Assembly (NCBI RefSeq): GCF_002266425.1
Contig: NZ_NPMN01000012.1
Location: 62,001-126,000 of the forward strand
Reading direction: 5' to 3'
DNA: 64,000 nt
Source of the DNA: Tissierella sp. P1
GTDB taxonomy: Bacteria > Bacillota > Clostridia > Tissierellales > Tissierellaceae
Under the pieces are notes generated by a model. That model was not told the DNA's origin. It was given only the letters and a program-made list of their open reading frames with translations, and made no database searches. Both the position numbers and the translations under genes were made by a program. Position 1 is the first letter of the stretch, and each line of letters begins with the position of its first letter. This document shows positions 57,400 through 64,000 of the stretch, one piece after another.

Positions 57400-59054
57400 A
57401 TGGCGACAATAGCAAACTATAGAAGAGAAGATATAACTAAGAACAATCCTATCTTTTCTCCTATACGTACTACAATTGAATCTACTTTTTATGGCAACAA
57501 TGTAGTTAAGGTTTCTTCATTATCAGAGGCGTATAAATTAGCTAAGGATTCACCAGGTACCATAGTTACAGATATGCCAGTACATAGGCCAACAGAATTA
57601 GGATTAGACGAAGAGTCCAAAATACTTTTATTTAATGATGGTGAAATAACAGGACGATTTGCAGGTGCAAGAGTATTATTGGAGAGAATAATGTAGACGA
57701 AGGACAATTTGCTGGCATTGCAAGAGAGGCAGCTTTTCATACAAGATATAAGAAATTATATCATGCCCAAGTAGTTATAGGACTGGACAAAGACTTTATG
57801 GTAAAAGCACATTTATTAATACCAGAAGGATATGAAAATACAATGTATAGCTGGATGTTAAACTTCCAATATATAACAGAGGAGTACATTAAAATGTACA
57901 AAGACTCAGTTAAATTACCAGAGGGAGATATCTATATATTATCCGATCCAGAATACTATCCGCCAACTCATCCAAATGGATTAGCATTATTTGATCCAAT
58001 GCATAATTGTGCTTTATTATGTGGAATGAGATATTTTGGAGAACATAAAAAAGGAACATTGACATTAGCTTGGGGTATAGCAAATAGAAATGGATTTGCA
58101 TCATGCCATGGCGGTATGAAGAGATATAATTTCCCAGGGAATGAAAAATATACAATAGGTGTTTTTGGTTTATCAGGTTCAGGAAAATCCACCATTACTC
58201 ATGAAAAACATGATGGAAAATACGATATAACAATTCTTCATGATGATGCTTATGTAATATCAACTGAAGACGGATCATCTGTTGCATTAGAACCTTCATA
58301 TTTTGATAAGACTCAAGATTATCCAACAGACCATCCATCAAATAAATATTTGATTACAGTACAGAACTGTGGTATAACTTTGGATGACGAAGGAAACAAG
58401 GTAATAGTAACAGAAGATTTAAGAAATGGTAATGGTAGAGCTGTTAAATCTAAATTATGGGCTGAAAATAGAGTAAATAAAATTGATGAGCCAGTAGATG
58501 CAATATCATGGTTAATGAAAGATGCTGTTATTCCTCCAGTAATTAAAATAAATAATCCTGTACTTGCTTCAACAATGGGAGCTACACTTGCAACTAAAAG
58601 ATCTACAGCCGAAAGACTTGCTAGCGGTGTAGATATGAATGCTTTAGTTATTGAGCCATATGCGAATCCATTTAGGACTTATCCTCTTGAAAACGACTAT
58701 GAAAAATTTAAGGAATTATTTGCAAATAGAAATGTTGAATGTTATATATTTAATACAGGGCATTTCTTAGATAAAAAGATTCCAAAGGAAGTTACCTTAA
58801 AAATTCTTGAAGATATTGCAACTAAAAAAGCTGAATTTAAACAATTAGGTAATTTTTCAGATATTGAATTTATGGAAATAGAAGGTTTTATACCAGATAT
58901 GAATAGTGTTGAATATCAAAAAATGTGGCTTAGCAGTATTGATTATAGAAAAGAATTCTTATTAAATATGGAAACCTTTAAGGGCGGAAGAGATAAATTG
59001 CCTAAAGAAGCATTAGAACAATTAGAGAAATTAGAAAAAGAAATTTACGAGTAA
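57400..59054 (+). CDS. pckA: Phosphoenolpyruvate carboxykinase (ATP type), 1-base deletion
   Basis: Interconverts oxaloacetate and PEP with ATP/ADP. The first frame (57400-57696) ends ARVLLERIM. Restoring one A near 57691 (ATA-AAT) continues as VDEGQFAGIAREAAFHTRYKK into the rest of the protein, 551 residues in all. The P-loop is VFGLSGSGKST, followed by an ILHDDAYV metal site and TMGATLATKRS. It is divergent from E. coli PckA but has the family core. The start at 57400 is 6 bases after GAGGGGG. In anaerobes it can run towards ATP formation or towards gluconeogenesis. It is monocistronic, with a terminator at 59066. Confidence 0.92.
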
Positions 59055-59065
59055 TAATTAAAGTA

Positions 59066-59090
59066 GGGGCGAACTTTGTTCGCCCTTTAA
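59066..59090 (+). terminator. Terminator after pckA
   Basis: GGGCGAA CTTTG TTCGCCC stem-loop followed by TTTAAAATTTT. Confidence 0.85.
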
Positions 59091-59168
59091 AATTTTCCAA
59101 AATTATTGAGATAAAATATTGTTATTGTGATAAAATAAGAGTAGAATGAATTACGAAGGAAGTGAATT

Positions 59169-60002
59169 ATGATTAAGCTTGGGGAAGTACAAAAACTAAT
59201 AATTAAAAGATTTACCTCTGTTGGAGCTTATTTAAACATAAGTGATGATGCAGATGATGATATACTACTCCCTAAATCTCAAATACCTAAGGGTTTAAAT
59301 GTAGGAGATGAGATAGAGGTAATGGTGTACAATGATTCAAAGGATAGAATTATAGCTACAACTAATAGAGCAAAGTTGCAAGTTGGAGAACTGGGACATT
59401 TAATGGTAGTTAGCCAAACTAAAATAGGTTCATTCTTAGACTGGGGATTAGAAAAAGACCTATTTTTACCTTTTAGTGAGACTGTTGGCTCAATAGATAA
59501 GGGTAAAGAATATTTAGTTGGTGTCTATGTAGATAAATCTAATAGAATATGTGCTACTATGAAAATTAAGGATATGCTGAGTACAGATTCACCATATAAA
59601 GAAAATGATAAAGCAGCTGGAACAATCTATAGTATCAATAGAGATATTGGAGCTTTTGTGGCGGTGGATGACAAATATGACGGATTAATTCCCAAAAAAG
59701 AATTATTTGGAGCCTATGAAGTAGGCGATATTATAGAAGTGAGAATCGCTAAGGTAAAAGAAGATGGGAAATTAGATCTAAGCCTAAGAGATAGAGTTCA
59801 CGTTCAAATGGATCAAGATGCAAAAGTAATTCTATCAAAATTAAAGGAAAAGGATGGGTTTTTACCTCTAGGTGATAATAGCCCGCCAGAAGTTATAAAG
59901 AAAGAATTAAATATGAGCAAATCAGGATTTAAAAGAGCAGTAGGTAGATTATACAAAGAAGGTATTATTACGATACAAGATAATGGAATCAAACTAAAAT
60001 AG
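59169..60002 (+). CDS. cvfB: S1-domain RNA-binding protein CvfB/YitL
   Basis: A 277-residue protein with consecutive S1-like OB domains (EDLFLPFSE-type repeats at about residues 1-60, 65-135 and 145-210) and a C-terminal winged helix (SPPEVIKKELNMSKSGFKRAVGRLYKEGII). This matches CvfB, a staphylococcal virulence regulator that binds RNA. GAAGGAAG precedes the ATG. It is followed by two small genes, possibly in one transcript. Confidence 0.92.
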   Translation: MIKLGEVQKLIIKRFTSVGAYLNISDDADDDILLPKSQIPKGLNVGDEIEVMVYNDSKDRIIATTNRAKLQVGELGHLMVVSQTKIGSFLDWGLEKDLFLPFSETVGSIDKGKEYLVGVYVDKSNRICATMKIKDMLSTDSPYKENDKAAGTIYSINRDIGAFVAVDDKYDGLIPKKELFGAYEVGDIIEVRIAKVKEDGKLDLSLRDRVHVQMDQDAKVILSKLKEKDGFLPLGDNSPPEVIKKELNMSKSGFKRAVGRLYKEGIITIQDNGIKLK

Positions 60003-60025
60003 CAAAAGAACAGGAGACGATCTAG

Positions 60026-60556
60026 GTGGTAAAGACAATAAAAATTAATTTTGATACAGTAGAAATGATGCTTTATTTTTGGCAATCAATTGCAGAAAGA
60101 GATAAGGTAGCAGAATCTTTTATGAGAGAAGTAGCAAGTAAGGAAGAAATGAAATATTTATATGGCCCTGATTTCAATGAAGAATCTGTAAGGAAAGTAT
60201 TATCAGCAATATCAAATAGAGAGCTTCTAAACAATTCAACTAAACAAGAGAGAAAGTTTTGGAACAATAACATGTGGATGTTAGAAGATTTAGGTAATAT
60301 GAATAATATGGTTAAGCCTGTGAAGACATTAAATTTAGATGATGTAAAAGAGAAATTAAGCGGAGAAACAAAATTTGAAGAATTAGAAGTAATCTTCATA
60401 CCAGGTCATGAAGCAGAATATTATATAGATGATAATAAGTTAGTAATTAACTTCTTTAGATTAATGGTAGATTTCATGGATGAGACTAAGGTAAATATAG
60501 CTGGGAAACCATTTAAGGAATATGTAGAAGAAAAGCTATTTGAGATTGTAAAATAA
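60026..60556 (+). CDS. TDE2712-like conserved hypothetical protein
   Basis: A 176-residue, acidic, soluble protein without signal or membrane segments. The GTG start lies 8 bases after CAGGAGA. The phrases FDTVEMMLYFWQSIAERDKVAESFM, VRKVLSAISNRELLNN and FWNNNMWMLEDLG recall a conserved family named after Treponema TDE2712 (from memory, not checked). The function is unknown. It lies between cvfB and the UPF0145 gene. Confidence 0.8.
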   Translation: MVKTIKINFDTVEMMLYFWQSIAERDKVAESFMREVASKEEMKYLYGPDFNEESVRKVLSAISNRELLNNSTKQERKFWNNNMWMLEDLGNMNNMVKPVKTLNLDDVKEKLSGETKFEELEVIFIPGHEAEYYIDDNKLVINFFRLMVDFMDETKVNIAGKPFKEYVEEKLFEIVK

Positions 60557-60577
60557 TATTTTGAGGAGGCATATAAG

Positions 60578-60898
60578 ATGATAACCACTACAACGCCAAC
60601 TATTGATGGAAGAAGAATAGCAGAGTATAAGGGTATAGTTTTTGGGGAAGTAATAGCGGGAGTAGACTTTATCAAGGATTTTGCAGCCAGTCTGACTAAT
60701 TTCTTTGGTGGAAGATCTGGAAGCTATGAAGGAGAACTTATACAAGCTCGTGAGGAAGCTCTTAGAGAAATGGAATCCAGAGCAAGGCAAATGGGTGCAA
60801 ATGCAGTAGTGGGAGTAGATATTGACTATGAAGTATTAGGTCAAGGCGGAAATATGCTAATGGTCACTGCCTCAGGTACAGCAGTAATTGTAGAATAG
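60578..60898 (+). CDS. YbjQ/UPF0145 family protein
   Basis: A 106-residue protein, [24 protein letters not shown]..., ending [14 protein letters not shown]. This is the compact YbjQ/UPF0145 fold, which forms pentamers and has been called heavy-metal-binding. GAGGAGG precedes the ATG. The real function is unknown. It is followed by a terminator. Confidence 0.93.
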   Translation: MITTTTPTIDGRRIAEYKGIVFGEVIAGVDFIKDFAASLTNFFGGRSGSYEGELIQAREEALREMESRARQMGANAVVGVDIDYEVLGQGGNMLMVTASGTAVIVE

Positions 60899-60907
60899 TT
60901 TTCTAAT

Positions 60908-60938
60908 AAATACCCTTTTTTGAAGGGTATTTAATTTT
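60908..60938 (+). terminator. Terminator after the UPF0145 gene
   Basis: AAATACCCTT / AAGGGTATTT stem with a short loop, then AATTTTAT. Confidence 0.85.
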
Positions 60939-60981
60939 ATAAGGGTATAACTAAGTAAGTAATTACAAGGTGGAGGAAAAT

Positions 60982-62346
60982 ATGGAAATCAACATAGGAG
61001 ATAGATTTGAAGGAGAAATAATTGATTTTACTCATGAAGGTAATGGAGTACTAAAGATTGATAACTTTACTGTCTTTGTCGCTGGAGGTTTGATAGGTGA
61101 TAAAGTAGTAGTAAAAATAGATGAAATTAAAAAGAGTTTTGCCATAGGCTCAGTAGTTAATATTACTGAGCCTTCAAAGGATAGAGTAGTATTAGGTTTT
61201 GATATAGCAGAGGCAAGGGGAGGAATACCTCTTATTGAATATAGATATTCTAAGCAGCTAGAGTGGAAAAAAAATAAGGTGAAGATGGATCTTGCCAAAA
61301 TAGCTGGATTATTGGATGTAGAGATAAAAGACACTATTGGTATGGATAACCCCTTTAGATATAGAAATCATGTACAAATACCAGTTGGTGAAAAAGACGG
61401 AAAAACTGTTATTGGATTCTATGAAACTAATAGCAATGACATAGTGGATATGGAAGGTAGCATTTTACAGCCTGAAATAGGAGATAGGATAATAAAGATA
61501 ATCAGAACCTGGATGAACCAATATAATATTAGGCCCTATGATAAAAAAACTAAAAAAGGAATACTTCGTCATATTGGTATAAGAATTAATAGAAACAACA
61601 AAGCCATGGTAATTTTAGTTACTGGTAGTGATAGATTACCTAATGAAAAAGAATTAATAGATATGTTAATTAAGGAAAATGTAATCAGTATCTATCAAAA
61701 CATTAATAAACTAAATTCGTCCATTACATATGGAAAAGAGTATATAAAGCTCTATGGAGAAGATAGACTTTTAGATTATATTGGAGAGTATAGATTTTAC
61801 TTATCGCCTAACTCCTTCTTTCAAATAAATAGAACTCAAGCAGAAGTCTTATATAATAAGACTATGGAATATTTGAATTCAGATAAAGATGATATTATAT
61901 ATGATTTGTACTGTGGAATAGGAACTATTTCATTATATATAGCCTCCAATGCTAGAAAAGTATATGGCATAGAAATAGTAAAAGAAGCTATAGAAGACGC
62001 TAAAGAAAATACATTGCTGAATAATATAGACAATGCAGAATTTATAGTAGGTAGATCAGAAGAAATATTTCCTAGATTGATGAAGAAGGGAATTAAGGGA
62101 AACAAAATTGTCTTAGATCCACCAAGAAAAGGCTGTGAAAAGGAAGTCTTAGAAGCAATAGTAAATATGTGTCCAGAAAGAATAGTTTATGTATCCTGCA
62201 ATTCAACTACTATGGCTAGGGATGTTAAGTATTTAGTGGAGAATGGATATAAGGTAGATGAAGTGCAGCCTGTGGATATGTTTTCTCATACGGCGCATGT
62301 TGAGAGTATAATTCTGATGACGTATTGTGGTTTGGGGGAAAAATAA
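60982..62346 (+). CDS. RlmD/TrmA-type RNA (uracil-5-)-methyltransferase
   Basis: A 454-residue SAM-dependent methyltransferase of 23S rRNA or tRNA uridine. The N-terminal TRAM RNA-binding domain (residues 1-60: GDRFEGEIIDFTHEGNGVLKID) precedes the SAM motif IIYDLYCGIGTISLYIA. LDPPRKGCE and the catalytic Cys region IVYVSCNSTTMARD follow, with a base Glu in HTAHVESI. It lacks an obvious CxxC iron-sulphur set, as in many Firmicute RlmCD enzymes. The ATG at 60982 is chosen over GTG 60970, which lies in the ribosome site. It is the last chromosomal gene before the IS elements. Confidence 0.93.
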   Translation: MEINIGDRFEGEIIDFTHEGNGVLKIDNFTVFVAGGLIGDKVVVKIDEIKKSFAIGSVVNITEPSKDRVVLGFDIAEARGGIPLIEYRYSKQLEWKKNKVKMDLAKIAGLLDVEIKDTIGMDNPFRYRNHVQIPVGEKDGKTVIGFYETNSNDIVDMEGSILQPEIGDRIIKIIRTWMNQYNIRPYDKKTKKGILRHIGIRINRNNKAMVILVTGSDRLPNEKELIDMLIKENVISIYQNINKLNSSITYGKEYIKLYGEDRLLDYIGEYRFYLSPNSFFQINRTQAEVLYNKTMEYLNSDKDDIIYDLYCGIGTISLYIASNARKVYGIEIVKEAIEDAKENTLLNNIDNAEFIVGRSEEIFPRLMKKGIKGNKIVLDPPRKGCEKEVLEAIVNMCPERIVYVSCNSTTMARDVKYLVENGYKVDEVQPVDMFSHTAHVESIILMTYCGLGEK

Positions 62347-62441
62347 GACCGATTGATCACAACATATAGGGGCTGAAGGACAAAAATTGGGTCAAAAATT
62401 GGTGAAAAAACACCGTTTTTTAACCCTTATTGTTTATGAAT

Positions 62442-62462
62442 ACCACCCGCTAAGCGGGTGGT
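62442..62462. repeat. Subterminal left-end hairpin of the IS200 element
   Basis: ACCACCCGC-TAA-GCGGGTGGT, 9-bp perfect stem with a 3-base loop, the kind recognised as single-stranded DNA by Y1 transposases. Confidence 0.75.
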
Positions 62463-62499
62463 TCCAAAGAGCTTTCAGCGGTGAACAGAAAATAAGAAA

Positions 62500-62553
62500 C
62501 CTCCTTTGATATAATAAAGTTAGGTCTGACCAACCAAACTTAATCAAAGGAGG
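62500..62553 (+). promoter_or_regulatory. Hairpin masking the tnpA ribosome site
   Basis: CCTCCTTTGAT (62500-62510) is perfectly complementary to ATCAAAGGAGG (62543-62553), which is the tnpA ribosome site. An inner AAGTT/AACTT stem (62517-62521, 62537-62541) extends it. This matches the known translational silencing of IS200 transposases. Confidence 0.8.
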
Positions 62554-62561
62554 CATCCATA

Positions 62562-63056
62562 ATGGATAATAATAGTTTATCACATACGAAATGGGATTGT
62601 AAATATCATATAGTTTTTGCACCAAAATATAGAAGACAAATAATATATGGAAAGATAAAATCAGATATCGGAAAGATATTAAGACAGTTATGTGAATATA
62701 AAGGAGTAGAAATAATAGAAGCAGAAGCATGTAAAGATCATATACACATGCTAGTAACTATTCCACCAAAACTTAGTGTATCAAGTTTCATGGGGTACTT
62801 GAAAGGAAAAAGTAGCTTAATGATATTTGATAGACATGCCAATTTAAAATATAAATATGGGAATAGGCATTTTTGGTGTAAAGGATATTATGTGAGTACA
62901 GTAGGTAGAAATAAAAAAGTAATAGAAGAATATATAAAGAAACAATTACAAGAAGATATAGCATATGACCAATTAAGTATGAAAGAATTTATAGACTTTT
63001 ACTGGGGAAAAAATAAAAAACTAAATATAAGAAGAACCCCTTTAGGGGTTGCTTGA
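62562..63056 (+). CDS. tnpA: IS200/IS605 family Y1 transposase TnpA
   Basis: A 164-residue HUH/Y1 single-strand transposase. It starts KWDCKYHIVFAPKYRRQIIYG. The HUH metal motif is KDHIHMLVTIPPK (near residue 65), then MGYLKGKSS, and the catalytic Tyr is in IEEYIKKQ (near residue 126). The length is normal, and the frame is intact, so the element may be active. Translation is probably repressed by the upstream hairpin. No TnpB accompanies it. Confidence 0.95.
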   Translation: MDNNSLSHTKWDCKYHIVFAPKYRRQIIYGKIKSDIGKILRQLCEYKGVEIIEAEACKDHIHMLVTIPPKLSVSSFMGYLKGKSSLMIFDRHANLKYKYGNRHFWCKGYYVSTVGRNKKVIEEYIKKQLQEDIAYDQLSMKEFIDFYWGKNKKLNIRRTPLGVA

Positions 63057-63195
63057 GAAAATAAAGCGGTTGGCAGACCTTTCAATGTGTCTTGAGACAC
63101 AGCAAGTACCATGCCCTTATAGGGCTAGAGCGAACCACCTGTTTTTGAAGTGCACCCCAAAGGTTAGACAAGAATTTTAACTTTTGGAGTGGAGA

Positions 63196-64000
63196 TGTCA
63201 ATGTTTTGTTGACACAAAGTTAAGAGGATTTTATGAATTTTGTTCCTCAAATTTGGACGGAGAGAGGTATCCTAATGAGGAATGTATTCTTTTCGTATTA
63301 TAGTATAATTCAATATATTTAAATATTTCTTTCTGAGCTTGTTCAGGAGTTGCAAAATGAGCATCTTGAATAAGCTCTCTTTTTATTGTTTTGTAAAAGG
63401 ATTCCATGACTGCATTATCATAAGGATTTCCATTTCTACTGTTGCTATGAGTGGCACCGTATTTTGCAAGAGTAGTACGAAAGTTGCCGCTCGTATATTG
63501 AGAGCCTTGATCCGTATGAACTATTAGGCCGTTCTTTCCCATAAGCTTGAATAAATGCTTCAATCACAAGGGTATCTTTCATTCTACTTCCCATCGACCA
63601 TCCAACTACCTTTCGAGAAAATATATCAATAAATACTGAAAGATAGAGGGTTCCTTTTCTAGTTGGTACATATGTAATATCACCTACCCAAATTTTATTT
63701 TTGGTATCCGTAACGAACATTTGATTAAGTAGATTAGGCCTTTCTTCACCTCTATTTTTTTGATTATATTTTTTATAACTATATCTGGTTCCTTTAGGAC
63801 ATAGATTCATTTCATACATTAATCTAGATATCTGCTTACGATTTACATGAATTCCACGTTGCTCTAGTACTTTTCCTATAGGAATAGATCTGTATCTACC
63901 TTTATTTTCATCAAAAATCTCTTTGATTACTTCCTTTAATGCTTCATTTTTTAGATCACGTTTGGATTGTTTATGATTTAAATATTTATAATATCCAGCT
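63196..64000 (-). mobile_element. IS3-family insertion sequence, running off the window
   Basis: The probable element end is at 63196 (TGTCAATGTTTTGTTGACAC, starting with the family TG). The orfB transposase on the minus strand begins beyond base 64000. The left part and orfA are outside the window. Confidence 0.7.
63231..64000 (-). pseudogene. IS3-family (IS150-like) OrfB transposase, partial and frameshifted
   Basis: DDE transposase read on the minus strand. The N-terminal HTH_21-like part (GRYRSIPIGKVLEQRGIHVNRKQISRLMYEMN) is visible above 63800. The catalytic core WVGDITYVPTRKGTLYLSVFIDIFSRKVVGW carries the first Asp. The frame then breaks near 63534 and resumes as GLIVHTDQGSQYTSG (second Asp) and DNAVMESFYKTIKREL (Glu), stopping at 63231. 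All three DDE residues exist but not in one frame. Either decay or an assembly indel explains it. The start lies outside the window. Confidence 0.88.

Larger units (their letters stand above)
62442..63195 (+). mobile_element. IS200-type insertion sequence (IS200/IS605 family, tnpA only)
   Basis: Left boundary hairpin at 62442-62462, RBS-masking hairpin at 62500-62553, tnpA at 62562-63056, and right-end palindromes GTGTCT-TG-AGACAC (63087-63100) and GCCC-TTATA-GGGC (63113-63125). No tnpB is present. The exact ends are not fixed, since this family has no terminal inverted repeats or target duplications. Confidence 0.75.

Noticed and set aside
62401-62422. GGTG/CACC hairpin plus TTTTTT after the RNA methyltransferase as terminator
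   Set aside because: The stem is only four base pairs; too weak to assert.
62562-64000. IS605-type element with a TnpB guide-RNA nuclease
   Set aside because: Only tnpA is present; the neighbouring reverse-strand gene is an IS3 DDE transposase.

Overview
The window is AT-rich, almost fully coding DNA from a low-GC, anaerobic, amino-acid-fermenting Firmicute. The Tissierellia/Clostridia are the best guess. Evidence: a selenocysteine-containing glycine/sarcosine/betaine-type reductase cluster, a single-chain pyruvate:ferredoxin oxidoreductase, a flavodiiron protein, WhiA, RapZ/YvcK, and strong AGGAGG-type ribosome sites. The species cannot be named from the sequence. I saw no rRNA, tRNA or CRISPR array.

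Layout. 1-9 kb: 3' part of an M24 aminopeptidase, flavodiiron protein, uvrC (frameshifted), small PspC protein, nifJ. 9-11 kb: a 34-residue membrane peptide coupled to an ABC-2 exporter, behind a consensus promoter with tandem TGTCGAA boxes. 11-14.7 kb: murB, PHP phosphatase, rapZ, yvcK. 14.8-22 kb: accessory genes lying between yvcK and its usual partner whiA: an ABC-2 exporter, an orphan phage-like protein, an HExxH lipoprotein whose promoter has the same layout as the 9 kb one, an AraC/GyrI regulator, an M42 peptidase and a NUDIX hydrolase. 22.5-31.6 kb: whiA, a GrdX paralogue, dnaE, a small DUF2007-like protein, pfkA, pyk and a ferredoxin-type aldo/keto reductase. 31.7-37.3 kb: GntR regulator, grdA (Sec), grdX, grdE, grdB (Sec) and a YkvI-type transporter, so amino acid or betaine reduction with a likely uptake partner. 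37.5-40 kb: MATE exporter and a choloylglycine-hydrolase-family enzyme. 40.1-46.4 kb: a GntR/UTRA-controlled amino-sugar operon (AgaS isomerase, Gfo/Idh enzyme, BadF-type kinase, GatY/KbaY aldolase, PfkB kinase). 46.5-50 kb: AraC/GyrI regulator, two unrelated small genes each behind an 8-codon leader peptide with overlapping hairpins, and an XRE membrane regulator. 50-57 kb: ABC-F protein, topoisomerase III, and a TetR-controlled ABC exporter. 57-62.3 kb: ATP-type PEP carboxykinase, CvfB, two small conserved proteins, and an RlmD-type RNA methyltransferase. 62.4-64 kb: an IS200-type element next to an IS3 element that runs off the window.

Cross-cutting observations. (1) Eight otherwise well-conserved genes are broken by a single-base indel, seven of them losses. 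This is more likely uncorrected assembly error than real decay, so I list them as whole CDSs. (2) Several regulatory modules occur twice: the TGTCGAA-box promoters (9.1 and 17.6 kb), a 52-bp upstream block (39.04 and 46.44 kb), a TATATGACT half-site (14.8 and 54.35 kb), and the leader-peptide/hairpin modules (47.5 and 48.0 kb). The last pair is the best candidate for an undescribed regulatory system. All identifications come from reading motifs; no database search was run.
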